Assembly: GCA_030378015.1 (NCBI GenBank)
Contig: JAUCGG010000029.1
Location: 1-36,708, forward strand
DNA length: 36,708 bases
Direction of reading: 5' to 3'
From: Desulfococcaceae bacterium HSG8
GTDB taxonomy: Bacteria > Desulfobacterota > Desulfobacteria > Desulfobacterales > 4be13
Positions 17,275 to 24,081 of this stretch are shown piece after piece. A model generated the notes under the pieces. That model made no database searches and was not told the DNA's origin. It saw nothing but the letters and a program-made list of their open reading frames with translations. The position numbers and the translations under genes were made by a program. Each line of letters begins with the position of its first letter. Positions within the stretch are counted from its first letter, which is position 1.

Positions 17275-20200
17275 ATGACCAAACCCGACACTCCGATAAG
17301 CCTGGAAAAAGACACTTACGAAATCCTTGACCACCTGGGTGAAGGGGCCTACGGGGTTGTGTGGCGCGCGCGGCGTCTGTCTGACGGGGAAACTGTCGCG
17401 ATCAAGATCGTGCAGACCTGTAATCCCGGCAACAAGGCCCCTTATTCCACCCTGATCCTGCGCAAAATCATCAGCCTGCTGAAGTGGGAGATCAGATTCC
17501 TGCAGAACATCGGTGAGGAGCGGGCCCGGAAACAGCACATCCTGCCCCTGCTGGACAGCGGGGAACACGAGGGCCGGCCCGTGATGGTGATGCTCCTCTG
17601 CGACCACAGCCTGAACCATGTTTATGTGAAACGCAGGGATGATAATGTTTTCCCCTTTGACGGCCCCCTGCTACTGCGCTGGATCGGGCAGATGGCAGAT
17701 GCCCTGGCCGGGCTTCACAGTGCCCCGCAGGAAGAAGGAATCTTTATCCACCGGGATCTGAAGTTCGTCAATATCCTGATGCGGGATGATGACCTGTGGC
17801 TCTGTGATTTCGGCACGGTCAAGATTATCGAGCATGAATTCACCACCTCCCTGGCAGGAACCCTGGAATGGGGCGCGCCCGAGATGTTCATCCCTGCGGA
17901 AATCATAAATGACAAGCCGCAGTACGAGCTTACCCCCGCGGCCGATATGTATGCCCTGGGGCTGGTTGTCCACGCGCTGATTACCGGGAATATTCCCAAG
18001 GCCCAGGCCGTGATCGGGAATCAGACAAGGGCAAACGGGAAGCCCCTGCCCGGTGCGGAAAAATACTTCGGAACCATCGGGGGACTGGGCGACCAGGAGA
18101 GAACCATCCTGCAGCGGGATATCCGCCGCCTCATCGCACCGGGGGAAACCCTGGTTCAGCAGGAGTTCCTTGCCCTGCCCGATACAGAAGCTGTCATAAG
18201 GGGAATTGCCCGGCTCACGGAAAACCTCCTGGCTCCCCGTGCGGAAGACCGGCCCTCCGCGCAGGCTGTCACGGGACAGGCCCGGGAAATGAGAGATTTT
18301 CTCGCCCCGGTTCTGTCCGGTCTGGAAATACAGGTTCCCGGGAAAACAGCTTTGGGAAAAACCTGCACCGTCACCGTCACTGCTCATGGCCGGGGACTGC
18401 CGGGACACGGGAAATGGCTCCATTCCGATGTTTCGGGAAAACGGGCTGATGCTGTCATCCGCAAGGCCGGGAAGGACGCGTGGGAGCTGACCCTGCCCCG
18501 GTTTGAAAACACCGGGGAATATGACATCCGGGTTTTCGCATTTGTAAACCAGGAAGAGACCGAGGCGCGAGAAAAGGTAAAGGTCTCCGCAACCCCGGAT
18601 CAGTTGTGGGCGCGTAAGCTTTATGCCGAGGCCCTGACCCTGTCACCGGAGCGGACAGAATGGCTGGATTTTCTTGAAAAAAAGGCAAAAAGAAAATCCG
18701 GGCGCCGGGAATACCTGGGAATCCTGGAAAAGATCCGGGAGGCTCATAAGCACAGGAAGCCGTATCCGGATATTGAACGCCGCTACTGGCAGCAGATCAC
18801 TTTGCAGGAGGAAGAGCATAAGAAGCCCGGGAAAGGGATTCCCCTCCGGTGGCTGGCTGCTTTCCTGATGGTTATTCTGGTTGCGGCCGCGGGTGCGGGG
18901 ATATATAAAAAATTCATGGGGAGCAGGGGAAAAACCCCGTCCGTTACCACCACGACAACCGTTCCTGTGACCTCGCCCATAGAATCCCTGCTGGCAGAGG
19001 CACGGGAACAGATGGAAAAAAAACGCCTCACAAACCCCGAGGGCGATAATGCTTATGAAACCTGCCAGGAGATTCTTTCCGCTGACCCCGGGAATGAGAA
19101 AGCTTCGCAGATGATCCGGGACATCGCTGACCGGTATTCCGAATGGGGAGAATCGTCCCTGGACAAGTCCCGGTATGACAAGGCCCTGTCTTATGCGGAA
19201 AGCGCGCTGAAGGTGATCCCGGGGTATCCCCGTGCGCTTGCGGTGACTGAGGATGCCGCGGCAGCTTACATCCGCCTGGGAAAAGATGAACTGGCAGGGG
19301 GAAATATAAAGGATGCCCTCGCGTACAGGGAAAAGATACGGGAACTGTTCGCCCAATATGAACTCACGGATGAAACCGGGGAGTGGCAGGATTTTGATCA
19401 GCAGCTTACCGCTGAAACGGACAAAACAGGGAAAATCGCATCCCTGGTGACCAGGGCACGGAACCAGGTGAGGAAAAACCGCCTCACAAGGCCCGCGGGT
19501 GACAATGCTTATGAGACCTGCCGGGAAATTTTCGCCCTGGACAGCGGGAACAGGGATGCCGGGGAGGTGATGGAAGACATTATCGCCAGACTGGTATCAA
19601 AGGGACTTATTGAAAAAGCCCTTGATATCCTTGAAGCCAGCAGGGAACTCGCGGACAGGCAGCCCCGTACACGGGAAATGCAGGGTATCCTGCGCTCGGT
19701 TACGGAGCATTATGCCGCGCTCGGGAGAAAGGCTTCGGAATCCGGGGATGCGGGCAGGGCAGGGGATTACCTGGAAAAAGCCAGGGCCTTTGCGCGAAAA
19801 TATGATGTGGCCGGTTCCGAGGAACTGCTGCGGGAAACCGAGGAAAAGATAAACGCGGATGCCGGGAAAAAGGAGAGAGAGAAGAAGATTGCCAGGTTTG
19901 TAAAAAAAGGGAAAAGGGCCGTAAGGCAGAAAAGATACGATGATGCCGTGCCTTATGCAACAGAGGCACTGGAGTTGTCCCCGGGCCATCCCGATGCCGT
20001 AAAACTGCTCCGGGATGTTGTGAAATATTACATCAGGAAGGGAGACGCACAACTGGATAAGGGGAATGCGGAAAAGGCACGGGAATATAATGAGAAAATC
20101 TGGGAACTGTTCAGCCTGTATGATTTGGAGGATAAAACCGGGGCATGGAAGGATTTTGAGAAAAATATCGCGAAAACAGAGAAGAACAGGGATAATATCA

Positions 20201-21003
20201 GAACCCTGCTGAAGACTGCTGAGAAGCATCTGAATAACGGGCAGTTGGACAGAGCATATAAAGCCTGCCAAAAGGTGCTTTCTGCTGATCCCGGGAATAA
20301 AAAGGTGAAAAAGGTGATGGGGAAAATTGCCGGTGAATACCTGGCCCTGGCAAACGGGGCTGTCGGGGACAGGGAAAAGGCAAAGGAGTATGTTAAAAAG
20401 GGGCTGGGTGTTGACGGGGGGCATAAGAAACTGCTGGAGTTGAAGAAGGAACTGGGGGATATTAAAAAGGGGCCGAATGTTGACGGCGGTCATAAGAAGC
20501 TGCCGGGGAATATTATCAGGCTCAGAAGCCAGCCCCGGACGCTTTCAGATGAGGATGTTAAAAAGATGCTGGCAAAGCATAATTTCTTTGACAGCGATTG
20601 GAACAAATCCGGTGATTTTGAAAATGATTTTGTGAAAAGCAGTGACGGGAAAACTGTGACAGACAGGAGAACAGGGCTTATGTGGCAGCAGTCCGGGTCT
20701 GATGACTCTATGACATATAAAAATGCACAGGCTTATGTCAGAAAGCTTAACAGCAGGCAGTTTGCCGGATATTCTGACTGGCGGCTTCCCACCGTTGAAA
20801 AACTGGCATCCCTTCTGAAAAGCAAAGAGGTGAACGGTCTTTACATTGATCCTGTATTTGACAGAGAACAGTTTTGGTGCTGGAGTTCTGATAAAAGGTC
20901 GTCGGGGTCGGCGTGGGGCGTCAATTTCTACAGCGGCAACGTCAGTTGGGACTACCTGGAGTACAACTTCTATGTCCGAGGTGTTCGCTCCAGACAATAT
21001 TGA
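17275..21003 (+). CDS. Membrane Ser/Thr protein kinase with TPRs and C-terminal DUF1566 domain
   Basis: 1242 residues. The N-terminal Hanks-type kinase domain has the glycine loop GEGAYGVV, Lys44 (VAIKIV), HRDLKFVN with Asp161 and Asn166, and DFG Asp178, so it should be active. An Ig-like beta segment (about 350-440) follows, a single TM is at 526-546, then a Thr/Pro linker and several TPR-like repeats. Two longer blocks carry RLTxPxGDNAYETC and one AVPYATEALELSPGHPDAV. A VDGGHKKL duplication lies near 1045 and 1068. The C-terminal DUF1566/Lcl-type domain (about 1123-1242) has TDRRTGLMWQQ and YSDWRLPTVEKLASLL. The last 40 residues use codons unlike the rest (many NNC/NNG). With the TM, the TPR and DUF1566 parts would lie outside the cytoplasm. 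It is flanked by 31-bp direct repeats. The natural substrates are not shown. Confidence 0.93.
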   Translation: MTKPDTPISLEKDTYEILDHLGEGAYGVVWRARRLSDGETVAIKIVQTCNPGNKAPYSTLILRKIISLLKWEIRFLQNIGEERARKQHILPLLDSGEHEGRPVMVMLLCDHSLNHVYVKRRDDNVFPFDGPLLLRWIGQMADALAGLHSAPQEEGIFIHRDLKFVNILMRDDDLWLCDFGTVKIIEHEFTTSLAGTLEWGAPEMFIPAEIINDKPQYELTPAADMYALGLVVHALITGNIPKAQAVIGNQTRANGKPLPGAEKYFGTIGGLGDQERTILQRDIRRLIAPGETLVQQEFLALPDTEAVIRGIARLTENLLAPRAEDRPSAQAVTGQAREMRDFLAPVLSGLEIQVPGKTALGKTCTVTVTAHGRGLPGHGKWLHSDVSGKRADAVIRKAGKDAWELTLPRFENTGEYDIRVFAFVNQEETEAREKVKVSATPDQLWARKLYAEALTLSPERTEWLDFLEKKAKRKSGRREYLGILEKIREAHKHRKPYPDIERRYWQQITLQEEEHKKPGKGIPLRWLAAFLMVILVAAAGAGIYKKFMGSRGKTPSVTTTTTVPVTSPIESLLAEAREQMEKKRLTNPEGDNAYETCQEILSADPGNEKASQMIRDIADRYSEWGESSLDKSRYDKALSYAESALKVIPGYPRALAVTEDAAAAYIRLGKDELAGGNIKDALAYREKIRELFAQYELTDETGEWQDFDQQLTAETDKTGKIASLVTRARNQVRKNRLTRPAGDNAYETCREIFALDSGNRDAGEVMEDIIARLVSKGLIEKALDILEASRELADRQPRTREMQGILRSVTEHYAALGRKASESGDAGRAGDYLEKARAFARKYDVAGSEELLRETEEKINADAGKKEREKKIARFVKKGKRAVRQKRYDDAVPYATEALELSPGHPDAVKLLRDVVKYYIRKGDAQLDKGNAEKAREYNEKIWELFSLYDLEDKTGAWKDFEKNIAKTEKNRDNIRTLLKTAEKHLNNGQLDRAYKACQKVLSADPGNKKVKKVMGKIAGEYLALANGAVGDREKAKEYVKKGLGVDGGHKKLLELKKELGDIKKGPNVDGGHKKLPGNIIRLRSQPRTLSDEDVKKMLAKHNFFDSDWNKSGDFENDFVKSSDGKTVTDRRTGLMWQQSGSDDSMTYKNAQAYVRKLNSRQFAGYSDWRLPTVEKLASLLKSKEVNGLYIDPVFDREQFWCWSSDKRSSGSAWGVNFYSGNVSWDYLEYNFYVRGVRSRQY
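20881..21000 (+). other. Candidate diversity-generating variable region
   Basis: The 3' end of the kinase gene encodes residues 1203-1242, from WSSD to the end. It contains the DUF1566 pattern WSS ... AWGVNFYSGNVSW ... FYVRGVRS. Exposed positions use TAC, AGC, GGC, AAC, GAC and GAG codons, as expected if AAC or similar codons of a template were changed at adenines. The stretch is richer in G and C than the 250 bp before it. No reverse transcriptase or template repeat was seen in the window, so a template would have to be elsewhere. Confidence 0.4.
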
Positions 21004-21078
21004 CCATTTGACTATTTGAATTATTTGATGATTTGGATTATTTGATTCTTTGGTTCTTTGGTTCTTTAATTCTTTTGG
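21004..21078. repeat. T-rich degenerate short repeats after the kinase gene
   Basis: Imperfect 8-9-bp units such as TTTGATTC, TTATTTGA and TTCTTTGG from the stop codon onwards. There is no stable hairpin, so not a clear terminator. From 21079 to 21186 no feature was recognised beyond a GGGGCGTAGCCCCG hairpin at about 21077. Confidence 0.6.
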
Positions 21079-21186
21079 GGCGTAGCCCCGCGCGGCAAAA
21101 AATGGTTATGACGCAATGCGTTATATTGTTGTGGCTGGCATAACTACAAGGAAAAAGTATAAGAAAGGGAAGGAAAGGAAGAGAAT

Positions 21187-21217
21187 TTTCCTTTTCTTAT
21201 CCCTTTTCCCTGTAGTT
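21187..21217. repeat. 31-bp direct repeat, right copy, after the kinase gene
   Basis: TTTCCTTTTCTTATCCC followed by TTTTCCCTGTAGTT, one mismatch from the copy at 17213-17243. It is preceded by a purine-rich stretch (GGAAAAAGTATAAGAAAGGG) that can pair with it. Confidence 0.75.
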
Positions 21218-21226
21218 GTAATAACA

Positions 21227-21441
21227 TACCCCGAAGGGGTTAGATAATCTAGCCCAGGGTCAGCGAAGCGCCACCCTGGGGAAATGAATCCCTAATAACG
21301 TTTTTTCCCTGAAAGGGATACATAATTTGCGTGTATTATTATGTATCCCCTTCAGGGAAAAATATTTTTTGTTTCTCATTCCCCAGGGTGGCGCTTCGCT
21401 GACCCTGGGCTATATTATCCAACCCCTTCGGGGTATTGCAT
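21227..21441. mobile_element. 215-bp palindromic element, copy 1
   Basis: Starts TACCCCGAAGGGGTTA and ends TAACCCCTTCGGGGTA. Inside lie AGCCCAGGGTCAGCGAAGCG, CCACCCTGGGG and CCCTGAAAGGGATACATAAT, each matched by an inverted copy in the right half. It is a nearly full-length imperfect palindrome. Two further copies are at 21490 and 23595. Confidence 0.8.
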
Positions 21442-21489
21442 GCCGATTAATGATTAATGCCTTTAATTGCTTACAAATTAAACGGAAAA

Positions 21490-21703
21490 TACCCCGAAGG
21501 GGTTAAATAATATAGCCCAGGGTAAGCGAAGCGCCACCCTGGGGAAATAAACCCCTAATAATGTTTTTTCCCTGAAAGGGATACATAATTTGCGTGTATT
21601 ATTATGTATCCCCTTCAGGGAAAATATTTTTTGTTTCTCATTCCCCAGGGTGGCGCTTCGCTGACCCTGGGCTAGATTATCTAACCCCTTCGGGGTATTG
21701 CAT
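21490..21703. mobile_element. 215-bp palindromic element, copy 2
   Basis: Nearly identical to copies 1 and 3. It is preceded by ACAAATTAAACGGAAAA, like copy 3 (GCAAATTAAACGGAAAA), and followed by TTGCATG. No protein is implied. Confidence 0.8.
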
Positions 21704-21795
21704 GCGCGAGGTTCGGATTTGTCAATCCGAACCGAGCAGGAGAGGCACCCGTGATGCTCGCGGGGGATTGGCAAATCCCCCGCATGTGCGGGATT

Positions 21796-21897
21796 CTGTA
21801 GGGTGGGGCTTGCCCCACCGACTTTCATTAATGTTCATATCGGATATAACCGAAATGGCGATATACTGATAATGGCGGGGCAAGCCCCACCCTACAG
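21796..21897. repeat. GTAGGGTGGGGCTTGCCCC hairpin element, copy 1
   Basis: CTGTAGGGTGGGGCTTGCCC on the left and its inverse on the right enclose a conserved loop with GTTCATATCGGATATAACCG and AATGGCGATATACTGATAAT. The loop is as well conserved as the stem across the four copies (21796, 22054, 23270, 23434), so the whole unit has been duplicated. The preceding 21710-21795 is a copy of the dispersed cluster also seen at 16715. Confidence 0.8.
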
Positions 21898-21916
21898 AAC
21901 TGCTGAGTCGCCCCGG

Positions 21917-22250
21917 TAAGACCTCCGAGGTTTTCGAAATATCGCCTGGAGAAGAAGTGTGAAATAGGCGAAACCTCGGAGGTCTGGTTTCGCCCCGGAG
22001 CGGGCTCGGAAAAGACCTCCGAGGTTTTCGAAATATCGCCCGGAGAAGAGGTTCTGTAGGGTGGGGCTTGCCCCACCGACTTTAATTAATGTTCATATCG
22101 GATATAACCGAAATGGCGATATACTGATAATGGTGGGGCAAGCCACACCCTACTGAGTCGCCCCGGTAAGACCTCCGAGGTTTTCGAAATATCGCCCGGA
22201 GAAGAAGTGTGAGACAGCCGAAACCTCGGAGGTCTGGTTTCGTCTGCTGA
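21917..22250. repeat. AAGACCTCCGAGGTTTTCG repeats around hairpin copy 2
   Basis: The module AAGACCTCCGAGGTTTTCG followed by AAATATCGCC occurs at about 21919, 22012, 22169 and again at 23393. Inverse CGAAACCTCGGAGGTCTGG copies follow the first and third. Hairpin copy 2 (22054-22154) is embedded. The mosaic ends about 40 bp before the antitoxin-like gene. Confidence 0.75.
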
Positions 22251-22293
22251 GTTGCCCTGAAAGGGAGTTTTATACGCCGAAAGGAGGATATAA

Positions 22294-22566
22294 TTGCAGC
22301 CCATATTAATTGAAATCCCCGGGAATATCGCATGTCAGATAAAACTGCCGCCCGGACGCGCGAAAAAAATGATCATGGAAGAGCTGGCTATCCGCCTTTA
22401 TGAACGCGGGATCATTACATCTGCCCAGGCTTCCCGCCTTCTTGAGATGGACAGAATGGGTTTTGAGCATTTTCTGGCAGAAAACGAGATACCGATCCAC
22501 GGCGACCCCGGGGAATTGGATACGGAACTGGGACATCTGGAAGATATTTTATATGATTGTGAGTGA
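22294..22566 (+). CDS. UPF0175-family small protein, probable antitoxin
   Basis: 90 residues, starting at TTG 22294 because a strong AAGGAGG site sits 7 bp upstream and no ATG fits. The pattern IEIPGNIA, then MIMEELAIRLYERGIITSAQASRLLEMDRMGFEHFLAENEIPIH, is that of UPF0175 (PF03683), a small helix-turn-helix-like family found next to PIN-like toxins. It overlaps the next gene by 14 bp (ATG at 22553, this stop at 22564-22566), showing a coupled pair. By analogy it would neutralise, and possibly autoregulate, the toxin. The antitoxin role is inferred from pairing, not shown. Confidence 0.8.
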   Translation: MQPILIEIPGNIACQIKLPPGRAKKMIMEELAIRLYERGIITSAQASRLLEMDRMGFEHFLAENEIPIHGDPGELDTELGHLEDILYDCE

Positions 22567-23038
22567 TACCACACCCATCAGCAACTTTCTCCACCTGGAC
22601 AGAATTGAAATTTTGGAACAGATGTTTCCGGCAATCCATATTCCGGAAGCCGTCCGGCAGGAAATCGAAACTGCTTTTTCATATAATGTCAGATGGCAGC
22701 AACGCCTCAAAGACGGGTTTCTTGTCATCCGGAAAGTAAAAAATCCCCTGCTCGCAAGACAACTGCTTCTGAAGTTACATCCGGGAGAGGCGGAAGCATT
22801 GTGCATCTGCATAGAGAATAATGCAAAATTATGCCTTTTGGACGACAAAGATGCCAGAATTGCCGCCGCGCTGAACCATATTCCAGTAATCGGAACATTA
22901 GGGATACTGATACAGGCAAAGAAAAGGGGACTTATCGGATCAGTAAAAGAGATGATGGATATACTGAAAAACCAGCATCATTTCTGGATCAGCAAAGCCA
23001 TGTATGAGGAAGTATTACGCCTGTCCCATGAAAATTAA
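22553..23038 (+). CDS. DUF3368-family PIN-like protein, probable toxin
   Basis: 161 residues from ATG 22553; an upstream extension in the same frame would run inside the antitoxin gene and is not used. It begins MIVSDTTPISNFLHLDRIEI, with the SDTTPISN motif and first acidic residue of PIN-like nucleases. The conserved Glu is in LHPGEAEALCICIEN and the LLDDKDARIAA motif carries the later acids. VIGTLGILIQAKKRGLI follows. This is the DUF3368 (PF11848) layout, usually coupled to UPF0175. Likely a metal-dependent RNase of a VapBC-like pair. Flanked by repeats on both sides, so probably a mobile accessory pair. Confidence 0.8.
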   Translation: MIVSDTTPISNFLHLDRIEILEQMFPAIHIPEAVRQEIETAFSYNVRWQQRLKDGFLVIRKVKNPLLARQLLLKLHPGEAEALCICIENNAKLCLLDDKDARIAAALNHIPVIGTLGILIQAKKRGLIGSVKEMMDILKNQHHFWISKAMYEEVLRLSHEN

Positions 23039-23131
23039 AGCACAGATTTTTTTGCTGATGCTCGCGGGGGATTGACAAATCCCCCGCATGTGCAGGGGTT
23101 CGGATTTGGCAATCCGAACCGGGCAGATCAG

Positions 23132-23248
23132 TGCCGAGGGATAAATCCCCCCGGCTGAAAGCCGAAGCAGCCTGAAGGCAGCTATATTCATCTTTTCCAA
23201 GGTTGCTTCAGCACCCTTTCGCTGTCAGCCGGGGGATTTATCCCTCGG
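23132..23248. repeat. Long inverted repeat GCCGAGGGATAAATCC ... GGATTTATCCCTCGG
   Basis: GCCGAGGGATAAATCCCCCC at 23132 pairs with GGGGGATTTATCCCTCGG at 23231, and the inner arms GGCTGAAAGC and GCTGTCAGCC extend the stem. Upstream, 23053-23130 repeats the CATGCGGGGG and GGTTCGGATTTGGCAATCCG modules. Non-coding. Confidence 0.7.
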
Positions 23249-23269
23249 AGCGGGCCCGGAGAATCAGTT

Positions 23270-23535
23270 CTGTAGGGTGGGGCTTGCCCCACCGACTTTA
23301 ATTAATGTTCATATCGGATATAACCGAAATGGCGATATACTGATAATGGTGGGGCAAGCCCCACCCTACAGAACTGCTGAGTCGCCCCGGTAAGACCTCC
23401 GAGGTTTTCGAAATATCGCCTGGAGAATCAGTTCTGTAGGGTGGGGCTTGCCCCACCGACTTTAATTAATGTTCATATCGGATATAACCGAAATGGCGAT
23501 ATGCTGATAATGGTGGGGCAAGCCCCACCCTACAG
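23270..23535. repeat. GTAGGGTGGGGCTTGCCCC hairpin element, copies 3 and 4
   Basis: Copy 3 spans 23270-23371 and copy 4 spans 23434-23535, with one CCTCCGAGGTTTTCG module between. Both match copies 1 and 2 almost completely, including the loop. From 23536 the sequence continues with a CGGGGTATTGCATGCCG fragment and then palindrome copy 3. Confidence 0.8.
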
Positions 23536-23594
23536 AACCTCGGGGTATTGCATGCCGATTAATATTTTGAAATCGTTGCAAATTAAACGGAAAA

Positions 23595-23808
23595 TACCCC
23601 GAAGGGGTTAAATAATCTAGCCCAGGGTAAGCGAAGCGCCACCCTGGGAAACGAACCCCCAATAACGTTTTTTCCCTGAAAGGGATACATAATCTGCATG
23701 TATTATTATGTATCCCCTTCAGGGAAAATATTTTTTGTTTCTCATTCCCCAGGGTGGCGCTTCGCTGACCCTGGGCTAGATTATCTAACCCCTTCGGGGT
23801 ATTGCATG
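23595..23808. mobile_element. 215-bp palindromic element, copy 3
   Basis: Same structure as the copies at 21227 and 21490, with a few substitutions (for example CATAATCTGCATG in the loop). About 2.1 kb separates it from copy 2; the toxin-antitoxin pair lies between them. Confidence 0.8.
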
Positions 23809-23835
23809 TGCGGGGTTCTGTAGTAGGGTGGGGAT

Positions 23836-23894
23836 TGGATACTTTTTATCCACCAGATGTCGCTGCATTATACCGCTGGATACTTTTTATCCAC
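23836..23894. promoter_or_regulatory. Two 18-bp direct repeats, possible operators
   Basis: TGGATACTTTTTATCCAC occurs at 23836-23853 and 23877-23894, 41 bp apart start to start. Each copy has a partial dyad (GGATA ... TATCC). They lie about 140-195 bp upstream of the sigma-54 promoter of the efflux gene. An enhancer or operator role is possible; an unrelated repeat is equally possible. Confidence 0.35.
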
Positions 23895-23964
23895 ATAATT
23901 TCTCAATACCTACATGCCCCATATACTCGCTTGGGATTGACAAATTTCAAGCATTTCAGGTCAT

Positions 23965-23993
23965 TTTCCATCTGATGAGTATAAATATGGAAA
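23965..23993. promoter_or_regulatory. Dyad TTTCCAT-N15-ATGGAAA upstream of the sigma-54 promoter
   Basis: Inverted half-sites at 23965-23971 and 23987-23993, about 40-65 bp before the -24 box. The position is somewhat close for an upstream activator site, which usually lies 80-150 bp away. Low confidence. Confidence 0.25.
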
Positions 23994-24029
23994 TAAGAAC
24001 ACGTTAATTTCAGAATATTAAGCTGTTAT

Positions 24030-24044
24030 TGGCATAAAACTTGC
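24030..24044 (+). promoter_or_regulatory. Sigma-54 (-24/-12) promoter of the efflux gene
   Basis: TGGCATAAAACTTGC matches TGGCAC-N5-TTGC with one deviation and exact spacing. The predicted start is near 24056, giving a leader of about 26 nt before the ATG at 24082. A sigma-54 activator is encoded 4.4 kb downstream. Confidence 0.7.
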
Positions 24045-24081
24045 TTTAAAATTTGATATTCAAATTTCAGAGGCTCAGAAG

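Noticed and set aside
18643-20493. Long minus-strand frames opposite the kinase gene
   Set aside because: They lie antisense to a clearly coding TPR/kinase region and have no protein-like motifs; typical of GC-rich codon shadows.
23816-24029. Template repeat for the putative variable region
   Set aside because: Searched by eye across the window for GGCGTCAATTT and VRGVR-coding sequence; none seen outside the kinase gene.
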